From Smallanthus sonchifolius (Eukaryota; Streptophyta; Magnoliopsida; Asterales; Asteraceae), in contig CM042029.1 of the NCBI GenBank assembly GCA_023525975.1, positions 83,868,849 through 83,932,848 of the forward strand: a stretch of 64,000 nucleotides of DNA, read 5' to 3'. Below, piece by piece: positions 34,441 to 46,866 of this stretch (position 1 is the first letter of the stretch; every line of letters starts with the position of its first letter). The position numbers and the translations under genes were made by a program. A model generated the notes under the pieces. The model saw nothing but the letters and a program-made list of their open reading frames with translations, was not told the origin of the DNA and searched no databases.

Positions 34441-36240
34441 CCTTGTTATTTACCGGTTTTGTCAATAAAAAGTATAAAATTTCATTTGAAAGTCAATAGA
34501 GACTCGTTCTTGCCTTCTTGTTATGGACTTGTTGGGAGAGAGATTAAAAAGAAATTTGAGAAGCAAACTAGAAAAGTCCCCTTTGAAATTTTGAAAGAAA
34601 ACAAAAGACTTATATTTTTTAATTTATTCTTTCAACAACCAATTTGTCCCGAAACCCTACCTACCCAACTTCGATAAATGTCGGTCTCATCCGACTACTC
34701 AACACCAGCTAACTCTTTGCTGCCTCTCTATTTCCTTTGTTTTACCGATTAAAAAAAAAACGATAGTTTATTATATAATTTAATTTATAATAATTTTAAG
34801 ATATGTGCTCAAACTGCAAGTATAGTACTTAAAAGTATTTATACTATATAGCTACATTAATTATAATAAAATTTAAATAGTTTTATTGAAAAATTTATGG
34901 TTGGTTCATCCAGCCAGCCAACCAACAAAGAAACGGGGCAACCATCGGCTAGTTTTTCATCGGTTCTTTACATTTTTGTCTGGTTCGTTCAAAACAACCA
35001 ATTTATTAATTTGTACATTCTTCATTAGATGATAGCAAAATACACCGATGATACTCAGATATTTCAGTCAACCGATCAATCATATTTTCAAAACATTCTT
35101 CAAAGGGTATGTGTAATGAGTGTGAAAGGGAGGGCGTGAGTGCGATCTCAGCCTTTCACGATATTAAAAACCATGCCGCAAGGGCGTTAATGGGCTTGAG
35201 CCCCCAGAGGCGTGACTACATTCACAACCTTAATTTAATGTTTACATTTACATTTAAGAGTCTTTAATCATATATGAACCCATCACAATTTATTATTCTA
35301 TTTTTTAATTTAATGTTTATATTTTGATTAAATTTGGTTTTCTTAAATAACTCATATTTGGTAATTATTTGAAAAAACAAATAATATGGGCTTGTTTGCT
35401 TTATTTTTCTGAATATTTAGATATAAATTTTAACGAAAACAGAGTTGTTTTAAAAAAAAAACTATTATTCGTCACGTAAGTGATTTTTTAACGTGTTTGG
35501 ATCGACATTTCAACTAATAAAATAGCTAATCGGTTTCAATGACCTAAATAACTAATACTTTTATAATAAAATCTAAATATATTGATTCCGGTTAAAACGG
35601 TTTCAATTTAATCGGTTTTACTACGCGGTATCTAAATTTTACTTGATAATTTATTAGTTCATTTTAAGATAATTAATAGGTCAACATGACCTTTTCTACC
35701 TATAATATTCTCCATCATGAAAATCGAAATAAACTACTAAGTTCATTTTAGCAAAAAATAATAAGTTGACTTTAATAGTAAAGGAAATACTCATTCAACA
35801 CGTTGTTCTTTGGTCCAAACATGTGAAATGCTTCGTTTCAATGCTAGGGTAATATCTTTTTTAGTTTTCTTTTGATTGTCTAATAGTCTCTAAAAATATA
35901 AATAATTATAATTATACAATTTAATAAGCTACACTTGGGTACTTTTCTTTTTCTTTAATTTTCTTGGTTGAAGTGGGTATTTATGAATATCGTTACTCTT
36001 TACCATTATACAGTTTCTAATTTATATTAATTTAAACTGTACGTCGAAGGAGATACTAGGTTTACTTATATTAATAAAAAAGTAAAAAAAAAAATTAAAA
36101 ATAAATATTTCGACTCAGTACACAAAGAGATACAGTAGTATGAAAATAAACAAATATTTCGACTCGGACTGTACGTGTACAAATAGATACACACTTTCCA
36201 ATTGGTTGTTAATTAATGCAGCCATTTTTTTTTATTTTTT
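34441..36240. other. Intergenic, no gene seen
   Basis: AT-rich. A GC-richer stretch at 35105-35230 (TATGTGTAATGAGTGTGAAAGG, GGGCGTGAGTG, AAGGGCGTTAATGGG) is a decayed copy of the MITE at 22175-22463. Confidence 0.35.
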
Positions 36241-36350
36241 TTAAAAGGCAAATTTCTTTATTCCTATGAGAGTGAGACTTGAACCCATGACCTCCTTAAT
36301 TCTTAGTGTTCCTAGAGGATTTTCCTATACCAATGGGCCACCAACCCCAT
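36241..36350 (-). repeat. tRNA-derived SINE-like repeat
   Basis: On the minus strand it has a possible A box TTGGTGGCCCATTGG and B box GGGTTCAAGTC with about 45 bp between. A second copy sits at 49801-49917. This is not a functional tRNA; no cloverleaf could be built. Confidence 0.45.
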
Positions 36351-37814
36351 TGACAGTTTATTTGAGCTATTTTGATAATTTGACACAACAATTTTGGATT
36401 CTTGTATCTTATGTAATATGTAATTACCGTTGTATTTGGTTCAATAGTAGCCCTAATACATCTTATAGTACAGGTATTGGGTTTGAATCCGAGACACATT
36501 AAAAAATAAAAAGATTTGTGGCCAGGTCATTGAGTTTATCTAGTTGGGGGTTCCTCTGGAGATGGGCAGCGCTGGATTATGCTTTTAGACCGTATGATTA
36601 TACTCGAACATAGGTGTTGTTGTTAAAAAAATGATCATGTGAATATGAGCATCGGGTTTGATAAAAAATAAACCAGGATAGGGTGATACTGTTGTAGGGT
36701 CAAAAAAGATCTTGCGATTAATTTTTTAATTTGTCAATATTTAAAAAAAACGATATTTTTTAAACAATTACGTATCATCTGAAATGTCGATCCAATCACG
36801 TATCAAACGATTACGAGATCAAAACATTTTTTTGTAAACAACTATGTTTTCTCTAAAACTTGTATCGAAATATGAAGGAAAAAAAATAAGCAAAACCCTG
36901 AATTTTTTTTAATTTTTTTTTAAAGTCAGCGAATACAAGCTTTGAGAAAAAGTCATATTAAATGTTAAATAAATTATAATAAAAAAATAAAAAAATTACA
37001 TGCTTATGTGTCAATCAATGAATATGGATAGGTTGAATTTGAATGGTTACATGATCCTCACATGGTTACCCTCAAGCTGACAATGGCGACGCCCCATTCA
37101 CGAAACCGCGACGCGGTGTTCCGTGGACATGAGGCTGATGCAGCTCACGCTCATATTACACATGGTCCGGCACGCAAAAGAAATTGTATTACAATAGATA
37201 ATAAAATCGAAAACTTTTATTTTATTTTACAAATTTTCTTTTCATATAGTGTATATTAAGTTTATATTTACTTATAAAAAAATCTTCTTACATATATTAT
37301 GTTCTATAAGTACATATTGATCAAAATTTGAATATCCTAAATCGATCAAAATTACAAGTATAACACAAATCAAGTATTTTGATAATTAATTACATGTGTC
37401 CATACCCTTCTTTGTTTACCTCATTATGATTTAAACAAAATTTTATATTTTAATGCTAATTATGTTTATACAAAAAGATAATTCAAACAAAAAGAAAAAA
37501 AATGCTTAAAGTCACAAAAACACCAACCTTGCTTTTGATCACAAAACTCCTGATTATTTAAATATTGAAATTTAGAGGTTAGTTTCATATATAGGCAAAA
37601 TCTAAACCAATAGTTGACCAACAACAAATATTAAAGTATTTAAAATATTTTTATATGTCACATAGTAATACATTTTTTTTTATTTTTTATTCAATTTCCC
37701 TATATATTTGTTTTATTTTTTTTACTATGTGAATCTTTTAATATACTACACCCTGTAATATATAATGAATAAGAGTGTTTTTAAAAAGCCAAAATCAAAT
37801 TTATAATATAGTTA
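36351..37814. other. Intergenic, no gene seen
   Basis: 37060-37175 is a partial inverted copy of the GGCTATGYGTAAT MITE (TTACACATGGTC, CGCGACGCGGTG). No other feature is seen. Confidence 0.35.
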
Positions 37815-38105
37815 TTGTTACTAAGGTGGTGTTTACTTTATAACTTGAAGAATTTAATGGATTTTATAAAATTCTATCTTATGCAGTCAAGTCTTAACAT
37901 TTCAAAATGTTGCAAGAGCATACGACTTTTTCTCACAAAATCTACTCTCTCTCTAGATTTCCTTCTCAAGCAGTTGACAATGAAGAAACAGTCATTTCCG
38001 TGTCCCACACGTCCGCATGTTTATTTGCTTATCCTTTTACATTCACAAAATTTCCAATCTATTTCGTTAATGAGCACCGTCATACATACACATACAATAT
38101 CTATG

Positions 38106-38118
38106 TATATATATATAG
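38106..38118 (+). promoter_or_regulatory. TATA box of the first IDL gene
   Basis: TATATATATATAG lies about 80 bp before the ATG at 38188, giving a short leader that contains AAACCCTAAAC. Confidence 0.5.
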
Positions 38119-38187
38119 CATATTTGTATAGCTTTTTACACCATATATTTTCTTCAAAACGTCAAGAAACCCTAAACAAAAGCTCTC

Positions 38188-38442
38188 ATGGCATCTCTTT
38201 TTTCTTTGAACAATCCAAGCTTTTCACATAAGCTCATCTTCGTTCTTGTCTTCACCATCCTTCTCATCGGTCCAAGCTCGGCGACTAGCCGTGGGTTCAC
38301 AACGATGCAGCCGGAGCACCAACGACAAAAGAATGATGCAGATTCAAAGAACCCTAGTTTGCTTTTCAGTATGAAACCTAAAGGGAAGCCTGTCCCACCT
38401 TCTGGTCCTTCAAAAAGGCACAACTCTACACCACCTAATTGA
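38188..38442 (+). CDS. IDL: IDA-LIKE (IDL) signalling peptide precursor
   Basis: An intronless 84-residue precursor. It has a hydrophobic signal peptide (about residues 14-33: LIFVLVFTILLIGPSSA), a variable linker, and the conserved C-terminal PVPPSGPSKRHN (residues 68-79), followed by a short tail STPPN. IDA/IDL peptides are secreted, proline-hydroxylated ligands of the receptor kinases HAESA and HAESA-LIKE, controlling organ abscission and cell separation; some IDLs act in stress responses. The extended motif FSMKPKGKP upstream of the core fits the EPIP region. IDA itself has PIPPSAPSKRHN, so this peptide differs by I to V and A to G. Gly at that place occurs in several IDLs, from memory. 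The ATG is supported by the signal peptide directly after it and a TATA box about 80 bp upstream. Subfamily (IDL6/7/8-like or other) is not assigned. Confidence 0.9.
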   Translation: MASLFSLNNPSFSHKLIFVLVFTILLIGPSSATSRGFTTMQPEHQRQKNDADSKNPSLLFSMKPKGKPVPPSGPSKRHNSTPPN

Positions 38443-39225
38443 TCTATTCACATAAAAGTCATCTTTTTATACTTTGTTTACAAAAGAAAAAAAGAAGCAG
38501 TTTGGAAACTTTGATCGAGATTTTGTTGATGAAGGGTTAGGGTTCAAAGGGATCATACAATCAAGAGATGATCTTTTTGGGCTATGAATTGTTAGGAGAT
38601 ATAATTATATACACTGATTATACTGTATAGAAAAAAAGATTATTTTGTTGGATTTGAAATAATTCGTTGTTTGGTTTATGATTTGATTATATTATTGGAG
38701 CAAACATATGTTCATTTATTGATTTTATTTGGGTGTATTTCTGCATTTGTATGTATAGATTCTGGGTTGTTTTGCGATATTTTGACCCCATAATCTTTCT
38801 TGTTGGGTAAATGATAATCCTTATCCTTCCTTGTTATAATAAATAAATAAGTTTATCTATTATATGTCGACTTCTGATGTAATCTATATTATTTATTTCC
38901 TATGAGTATTTTTTATACATTAAATAATGTTTTAAATTAAACATTGTTTTAGTTTTATGATAACCATGATAAATGGTATATTTTTGTATCATCAATCAAC
39001 TATTTTATTGTAGTCGAGATTCATAGATGACAACAAATGCAATTTAGTGAAGTTATGATACAAGTTTGGAAGTGCATGCTCTACACTCATGTTAATTGAT
39101 CCAAATCCCATCCCAGTATAACATCTAAGTCAACTTATGGAACAATCGGTGTGGAATATATTTGAGATTGGACTTTTAAAGATGACATTGAAAAGGATGA
39201 TAATATTGTAAATAAAGGGTACTAC
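38443..39225. other. 3' flank of the first IDL gene
   Basis: AT-rich. A possible poly(A) region TAATAAATAAATAAG lies near 38838. No other feature. Confidence 0.35.
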
Positions 39226-39229
39226 TATG

Positions 39230-39625
39230 CATACATCACCCTTCTATACGACTCATACGACTCATATAGATGATATGCATATCAGATTTGTTTGGCGACT
39301 GGGTCATACAACTCGTATAGGGTCTATACGAGGCATACGAGTCATATAGACCCTATCTTATTTTTTAATTTTTAATTTATGTTAATTATCTTGATCAATA
39401 AAATGTAGGTGTTATTTCCTAAAACGGTTCCAACTTTTAACTACAAATAAAAGAATAATTTTCACAATCTCTGAAACAGTTTGAAAGTTTCATACATTTT
39501 TAATGAAAAAGACTAGATTTGTTTCAAACTAAAAGATTTTGTTCATGTTACATACTAGTCATGTAATTGTTTATTAAAGTTGTTTTACCATAAGACGGTT
39601 CCAACTTTTAATTACAACTTGTTTC
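39230..39625. repeat. TATACGA palindrome repeat element, copy 2
   Basis: ATACGACTCATACGACTCATATAG-type words at 39245-39360 are followed by a spacer TTGATCAATAAAATGTAGG ... CCTAAAACGGTTCCAACTTTTAACTAC. The spacer is the reverse complement of that in the copy at 30400-31085. No coding capacity. Confidence 0.5.
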
Positions 39626-39774
39626 ACCCTAAAACATTTCCAATCAAATACAGTAAAAAAACAAATATTGTAAACACTCAAACAATAAACATACAAAAAT
39701 ATATACATTAAGACAACTTGTTTATATACATCAAAAGATAAAAAAGTACACAAGCCAGTCATACTAGTCCTATT

Positions 39775-40578
39775 AAGCTAGATCATGCTGCTGATTTGGA
39801 TACTGTCGTGCCGGTGGTAAAGGTGGAAGCTTGATCCCCACAACCATCGCACAATTAATCTTCCACTGCTGCAAGTCCTCCACCCGCTGCAATGATGATG
39901 CATATCCTGTACAAAGCGTCTACCCGTGTATGGAGATTCACATATATGATCGCAAGCTAGTGTTGTGGCGGCTGCTGAGGCGACTACACTGGTGGGTCGT
40001 GTAGCAGCATGTGCTGCTGTGGTGGCTCTCAAATGATTCGCCTATCTAGGGATAACCGAAGATCCTGTCAAGGAATATTTGTTGCGTTACCCATCAACAT
40101 ATAGTTCTGACGATATATCGGTGAAACCGTGTAACTCACCGTCATGGTGCGCCGATTGCTCCACTAGAAAACACCTAAGATGTTAGCGATGCATGTTAAG
40201 TAAGTGCCACAAGTGATCTCATCGCTATCAACCCTTGAGTGACATGATTAGCAAAGTAATCGACCATCAACCAAGCCAGGCTACACCTCTGAGGTACACG
40301 TAAACAATAGAAGTAAAACAAGCCCCTCTACACGACCTAATCTTAGCTTTGACCCCGCCACGATATGGTAGTTACAATCACCCGATGTAGATGTATGTGC
40401 TACGAGTCTCTGATATTGGGAGCCCTTTCCTTCGAAAGGAACGGCCCGTCACCAATCTGCGGCCACCATTCTCGAAGCACGTGGTCGTCTTCCACTACCC
40501 CACCCATCAGAAAAAGATATGTAATCATCTTCAACTCGGGGTATAAACCAACATAAACTACAAAACGAGGTAGCGTTA
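39775..40578 (-). pseudogene. Decayed retroelement gene, minus strand
   Basis: GC-richer than its surroundings. Broken minus-strand frames include LVLYVGLYPELKMITYLFLMGG and VEDDHVLREWWPQIGDGPF. It looks like a decayed plant gag-type or 'putative plant transposon protein' gene, but I recognise no defining motif. There are several stops, and no start or end can be set. Confidence 0.3.
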
Positions 40579-40950
40579 GATGTAACACCTGCCACAAAAA
40601 TGTCCAAGATTTGACAAAAGGTAATCCCTAGGGACTATAAGTGTAAATACACCAAAGTCTAGGGTTGAAAATAAAGGAAACTTATGAAATTACGTTAATA
40701 TCGGACCGACATCGTACCCCATATAGGTCCGACGTGAAACTAAGTTATGATATCGAACTGAAGCTAAAGTCAGTCCAATAGCGGACCAACATCTAAGTCC
40801 TGATGTAAGGTCAAATATCTCGTGTTAAAGAGTCTAGTTCGTATAGTTTTATGGGTGTTAATTTGTATATCAAGTCGGTTTTACATTGGTATTTGTATTT
40901 GTGTCAATTACAGGTGATTCGATGCTAAGTACGCGTTTCGGGAAGCATTT
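40579..40950 (+). mobile_element. Partial LTR starting TGTAACACC
   Basis: Starts TGTAACACCTGCCACAA and carries TCGGACCGACAT and TAGCGGACCAACAT words similar to the U3 repeats of the next LTR. It appears truncated by that LTR. This is inference from the start and the shared words. Confidence 0.35.
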
Positions 40951-40951
40951 G

Positions 40952-42946
40952 TGTAACATCCCAAAATTTAAATAAAAGTCTAGAGGCCAAAGAGTAATTA
41001 GCCCAAAGTTAAGGGACTTGAAAATAAAAAGAATTTGGAAATGGAGGTGGTAGCGGACCGCTACCAAGCCATTAGCGGCCCGCTAGCCACAATTGGTCCG
41101 GACAAAGGGAAGGTGACACGTGTATGGTGACTCGCTGAAAAGGGTTGGGTAGCGGACCGCTACCCAGAACCTTAGCGGTCAGCCACGTGCGCTTCACGTT
41201 GGACAACTGGAACAAGGCGGTAGCGGACCACCACCACCTAGTTTAACGGTCCGCTACGGGTTGCGAAGGCAGCCTATAAATAGATGGCATTTTCCATTCA
41301 AATGGGAACAACAACATCACCACCACTTGCACACACACTTGCACACATACCGAGGCAAGGCTAGTACGACGATTACGAACGCGGTGGTTACGAGTGCGGT
41401 ATGCAACGAGTGTGGTTCAAGTTCAGAGAAACGTTTAAAGCGAGGAACGGACTTAGGAACTACCCGAGGATAATGTAAGTAAACTGGACCCATACCCTAG
41501 ACATGGTTATGTGAAGTACGTGCTTATATGATGTAATTATGTGATATGTATTACGTGGTATGACGAGGGTACTGGGTAATGACAGATTACTCTAAACACT
41601 AAACGAGAATAATGGAGTAGTCACGACGTATCCAAGGGGTGGTGGATACGTCGCTGGTACTTCCTATGTATAAACCTCTTGTGTACTTCGTGGTGAAACC
41701 ATTATGAATGTTTAAGGGTATAGACTAATAAAGAATAAAGAAATATAGTAAACGTACGGGAGAACATCCAACCGGTATGTAGTTATCTGAAAAACGGAAT
41801 ATCCCGTCTAAGGAAAGAATGGTGTATAAATCTCTCTTAGACCCGTCACTCTTTCCTGGGGACATCTCTGTTGGAGGTACTACTCTGGGAGGAAGATCAC
41901 CCCAGTTTACAATATATGATGAATACGAATATGAGACGAAAGTATACCATGCATAACGAATATGAATACGTGATGAATATGAATACATGAAATGCATGGT
42001 GAATATGTGAATGCATGATGATACGTGCAAATATGAATGAGTATGATAGAACGAGTCTAAAACCTAAAACGGAATAACGAAGTACTCACAAAGTGTTAGA
42101 GGGGTGGTGGATACGTCGTTGGTACTTCCTATATATAAACTCTTCTAATGCATCATGAAGAAACCGTTATGAAGTTTTAACGGTGAGGACTGGTTGGTGA
42201 ATAAATCAAGCATATATATGAAATGAAAACAAATGTTTGATACATTTGGGAGGCTGTGAGTAAAAGATATTCAAGGTCCCAAATGAAATGAGTTACCCGA
42301 CCTGTAAGGTGGATCTCAATAAATAAAGAAGAAAAGAAAAGAAAAGGGAAACTCTAGGCCTTCGGGGGTGAAAGAGTAAACTCTAGGCCTTCGGGGCTGA
42401 AAGAATAAAAGATTCCAAGCCTACGGGGCTGAAGAACGAATGAGTCTTCGTGATAAATGGAAGGGGTCTATACTGACGAGTATAAGGACCTTGCCAATAC
42501 TCGGACCGGTGGTACGGCCTGTGATGGTTGCGAGGGGGTTAGCACACCCATAAAATATACGAAAAGCGTGGCCGGAGGTACGTCCGGAGATGGTCACGTG
42601 GGCTCGAGAGCCCTAGAAAACTTGAACAATAAGAACCTAAGGGTTTCATAATAAAATGAACGATGCAGTGTACTTACTTAGCGTAAGCTAATTCAAAACC
42701 GTTTTCCAAACACTGCAGGAAAGAAACACATGGAATAGAGATTCATGTGGATGAGGCTGATCGGAGTTGGAAAATTCCTATATAGGATATTGTAAATATA
42801 TTATCCTTTTGTAAAACAATATATTATTATAAATGAAAAAGTTACCTTAGCCATTATGGCAAGGTTTTGTTAATCTAGGACCGGTTTTCCGTATTAAACT
42901 CTGATAAAATAATAACAAGATAAGTAGAGTGTTTCAATTTGGGATG
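40952..42946 (+). mobile_element. Long LTR (about 2.0 kb) of a Ty3/gypsy-type element, probably solo
   Basis: It begins TGTAACATCCCAAAATTT, a start common in plant chromovirus LTRs, and carries TATAAATA at 41275-41282. Its far end CAATTTGGGATG is the inverted partner of CATCCCAAAATT, but the final TTACA is missing. The U3 part has four copies of a near-palindrome TAGCGGACCGCTA (41050-41260). The body has a repeated segment GTGGTGGATACGTCG-TGGTACTTCCTAT (41640-41670 and 42103-42132) and three CTAGGCCTTCGGGG-like units (42355-42430). No coding region is linked to it. Confidence 0.6.
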
Positions 42947-42959
42947 AAGTAGAAGGATT

Positions 42960-43987
42960 GGATGCGAAACTACACAAAAATGGCGGCTTATTAGGAAGTT
43001 CTACAGTGCAAAACTTGACATAAGCATATCTTGAGTTAGAAATTGAACCACGGGGCCCATAATATATCGATTTAGGGTGTTTCGACGAGCTGGATATGCA
43101 ATTTTGGTTAGGAGCGTAGCTTACACCATAGATCGTTTTTCGGTGAACGTTTCAAGAGCGTAGCATAGAGGAAAGAGCTTAGGAGTGAAGGGGTGAGCGT
43201 AGCTTACGCCCCTATCAGCTTAGCTTATGCCCTCTAGAGAGAAAAACAGATTTTGAGGGTTTTTGACTATATGTACAATCCTAAAACCCTAGGTCCGTCA
43301 TCATTCATTCTTGGGAGCTTCTTGGAAGACCAGAGGGCGATTTTCAGAGGCAGAAGTCATATCAGATCATCTATTGAAGCTATGCTCGCGTGTTTGACAA
43401 GCATGCGTGGATAAGATGTATGTGGCTTCCTCCCGGCGGATGGTTCGTATAGGTTTCTATGTTTGATTCTGTTTGTTCATAATTGTGTCTTTTTAGTTTC
43501 TGACAATAACTTGATAAATTGATGTATTAGTTGTTTTGAACAATTTATATTTATTCTTTGAGTTTTCTGCTTTACAATCTGTGTTCGGTTGATGACAAAA
43601 CCTAGTAGCAGGGTTGGGTGACTAAAGTGGGTAACTTGGTTTTATAAATTGGGTAATTGGATTATACTTGTTTGTGAGGAAACTAGTTGCATAAGTTTTC
43701 AGACGAAGAATCTATCTTCAATTACTGTTTCAACTGATTTTCCAACACTATGTCTGTGTGGTGTCCATTGAGCAACTGAGTTTTACATAAGCTTAGAACC
43801 TGAAGTATGGGAGGGAGTTAAATCTTTATTTGATCTGTGTTTTCTTTTAAGTTTACTAATCTAAGAAATTTAACTTTCCACTGATTCCCTGTGAATTCGA
43901 CAACCCTACTTCCTTGTCTACAGTCCAAGGTAGATAAGTAGTAGTTTTTATAAGTGTTTTTGATTGACCATGACACCGCGGTCAAAA
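42960..43987 (+). mobile_element. Probable 5' LTR of an Athila/Tat-type gypsy element
   Basis: The sequence runs directly into an Asp-tRNA primer-binding site at 43988. It has GAGCGTAGCTTACGCC repeats (about 43115-43230) and a CT-rich end. The left boundary is not determined; no 3' copy was found to fix it. Confidence 0.45.
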
Positions 43988-44005
43988 TGGCGCCGTTACC
44001 GGGGA
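43988..44005 (+). other. Primer-binding site for tRNA-Asp
   Basis: TGGCGCCGTTACCGGGGA matches the complement of the tRNA-Asp 3' end at 17 of 18 bases. It is the usual primer site of Athila/Tat gypsy elements. Confidence 0.75.
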
Positions 44006-44158
44006 ATCAATGCGCTTAGTTTAGTTGCTTTAGTTTAGTTGATTTAAAAAAAAACAAAAAAAACCCAAAAATATTTTTATTTTGATTTCTTTTATTTTTT
44101 TAGTTAGTTTAATTTTTTCGTTCAGAACTACTCGGTTGTATTACTTGTACAGATTATC

Positions 44159-45398
44159 ATGGATGGGGGATATGATTATGAAGATGATTTGTGTATATGT
44201 TGCGGGATCTATGGTCATTGGGCTCAAGATTGTCCACAGTTCGAGAAGAAATACGGATATCGGGAGAGATTTTGTTAGGAATATAGGAGACGGATGGAAT
44301 ATATGAGGACTGACTCTGAAGATGAAGATATAGACTCTGAAGATGAAAAACCGCCCTCTAATTATCTACATTACGATTGTTACAGGCAGATGAACGAGAA
44401 CCTCTAAAGGTATAATCCAGATGGAGGTAGTCAATACTACCAAAACAACCAGTAAAGTTACAATCAGAGTCTATACCCGAGGAGTTCATACAGCCATGGC
44501 GGTTATCAAAAAGGACATCAAGAGCAATATCAGCAGCCAAGGGTGCGTCAAAATGTTTATCAAGTTGAAGATGTTGAGAAGATGCGAAGAAAAATGCATT
44601 TGGCCTATATTGAGTGAGAGTTGGCAAAACCCAATCAGTCAAGGCAAAAGCGTATAAACTTGATAGATTTCTAGTATGATCTTTTAGTGAAGGAACAAAA
44701 AATTCTTCCACGAGGCTTCTCGGTTAACGAATTGTCTCGGGCAAAACAAGCATGGATATCTTCACAAGTTGGGGTAGATGATGAAGTGGAAGTGGAGATT
44801 GAAACGCCAAATGAGGTGCCATCTATTGCGAAGTCTGCTCAAGACATAGTGTGTATTGAAGTAGGGGATGAGGTGGTGGAGAATAATACCACACCAAATC
44901 CCCTAGTTGTTGAAGAAGTGGTTCCGGCACAGGTAACGAATGCTAATGAAGTAGAAGAAGAGGTTGTAGGTTTACTGGAGCACGAAACATAATGTTTAGA
45001 CCCAATCAAAGACACAACACCTCTTGAAGAATCGGTGAATGAGGTAAACCCGGATGTTCCTAATTGTCCTCCCATAGTTATTCCACTGATAGACAAAGTT
45101 GGGGAGGACGGTTTGAGCTCAAGGAAAAGGAAGGTGATGTTGGAGGACATTGGGCAGCTTATTGGGAAGAAGGCCCGCATTGATTCACCAGATGTGCAGA
45201 TTATGAGATATCGAGTATGGATATGGCATGTCAGCTATCAGGCATATATTGGCAACTCGGTGGGAAAATGTGGAGTTAGACTGTCGGGCATTGCATCAAT
45301 TTACATACCGATTTTGAGAGAACGAGTTTTGACCCGACACATCAGGTATAGAGCATTTGTTGGGAACGTTGTAGGTAAATGTTCAATGCGACCACCAT
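44159..45398 (+). pseudogene. Decayed gag-like gene with CCHC zinc knuckle
   Basis: After the ATG at 44159 the frame reads CICCGIYGHWAQDC, a CX2CX4HX4C knuckle as in retroviral-type nucleocapsids, then meets a stop at 44276. Downstream frames on the same strand encode an acidic, Val/Glu-rich region (44687-44992) and a basic piece (SSRKRKVMLEDIGQLIGKKARID, 45109-45177), each broken by stops. An acidic DSEDED repeat lies near 44310. No protease, reverse transcriptase, RNase H or integrase is seen, so the element was non-autonomous or lost pol. Confidence 0.55.
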
Positions 45399-45795
45399 AA
45401 TGCCATTCAGGTACACTGCGTCTGGCTGAAGAGGTTAAACTTAGCGCTCTAAGGAGGCAGCCTAAGGTATGTTTGGTTTTATTTTTTTTATTTTTAGTTA
45501 AATGAACGTGGTGGGTAACCCTCACGAGACTCAACTCGTCTACTCGGGCTACCGAGGGGTTTAAAAGGCTTGTTGCATACGCTAAATGCAATTGTGATTC
45601 CTACGAAAGTTAGTTAGGTCTTTATTTCTTAGTTTCGTTGTTGGTTATATATTGAGTCAGTTTGACGCTTTTAGGATTGCTTTGAGTTTAACTTTGCAGG
45701 TTTAGATTGATCCACCCGTACTCAATCTCCATTCGGGTGGTGATATTCAGAGCTTGTCGTGATTCTATTGTACAAGGCAACCCGCTTGCATCCGG
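45399..45795 (+). mobile_element. 3' non-coding part of the same gypsy-type element
   Basis: Contains CTAAGGAGGCAGCCTAAGG, similar from memory to the post-gag 'GGGAGGCAACCC' stretch of Athila/Tat elements. No 3' LTR can be identified. Confidence 0.35.
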
Positions 45796-46680
45796 GGAGC
45801 ACGATCCAGAATGAAATGCTATACGATCGTCTGTCAAAGCTAGCTCCCTTAACACCTTGATCACCTAACAATCCAATTGTAATTAGCAATCCTATAATCT
45901 CAATTCACACACCAAATTGAGGGTTAAGACATTCCAATGACCTAAAGATCAACACCCCAAGTTAATTTGGTTAAAACAACCTTAACCAAATTTCCAACAC
46001 CCAAAAAAAACCTTTCAACCCATTTTGACCCGTTAAAGTTTATCCAAGTTCAACCAATTCCCTAAGGTTCTTGATTTACAAAATTGATTAAGGATTTATA
46101 CTAAATATTGTGTTTATTAACACCATAAATACTTACTAACCATCAATTCATCATTTAACATTATCAATTTGAAAACCCCAAATTTTTCACCTCAAGAATT
46201 CTAAACCAAAATCAACAAATTGGATGTTAAAGTCATGATTCTCCACTATCTACAACACTAGATTAAGGTTTATAATCAACAATTAACCAAAATCATCCCA
46301 CAAATTGACCTAATTCGGGTTTTATACTCAAATTCATCAAGAAAACCTACAATGGTGATTCAAGAGATGAAATTGATATTTACTTGCCATCTTGAAGAAG
46401 AGGAACACTCCAAATCATCCAGGTTCCACACCCAAATCATTAATTTCATGATTTTGTTTCTCCTCCTCTTGCTCCCTACTCATTTGCGACACACACACAC
46501 TAATGTGTGTGTGTCGCCATTTTAGTCTCCACCTAAAATCAGGATTGGGTAAATTACAAAATCAATCCCTGTAGTTATAAATATGACCCCTTGCACCAAA
46601 ACAAGCCATTAAAAACAAACCCTCCACTTGTTTTTATTCATCATTCACCCCTATAATATTATTTTAGGAAAATAACATTA
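45796..46680 (-). mobile_element. LTR-like fragment, probably minus strand
   Basis: The composition (CCAAATTGAGGGTT, GACCCGTT, CAAATCATCCAGGTTCCACACCC) and an 'AAAATGGCGACACACAC' leader on the minus strand suggest the R/U5 of an LTR. A perfect hairpin GCGACACACACACA/TGTGTGTGTGTCGC lies at 46486-46517. Borders are unclear. Confidence 0.35.
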
Positions 46681-46866
46681 TATTTACGATTTTGGTTCGT
46701 TAAAACTAATGACGGAGAGGATGCTAGCGACAAGGTAGAAGAGGCACATATGAAGGCAGGGAAATAAAAAGTTGAACTGATTTTGTTTGGTCACTCTTCT
46801 GACGACTAGCATTTTTTTTGTAAGCGAATATGGAACAATTTTGACCTTGTATGCTATACTAGTGTT

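Noticed and set aside
37815..38231. 138-codon frame overlapping the IDL start
   Set aside because: It lies in another frame, crosses the TATA box and leader of the IDL gene, starts at a non-ATG region of AT-rich DNA, and has no domain.
38172..38423. Minus-strand frame opposite the first IDL gene
   Set aside because: Antisense shadow of the IDL coding sequence; the same holds for 59698-59958 opposite the second.
44358..44711. 117-codon minus-strand frame in the gypsy relic
   Set aside because: Antisense to decayed gag-like DNA; no domain and no partner gene.
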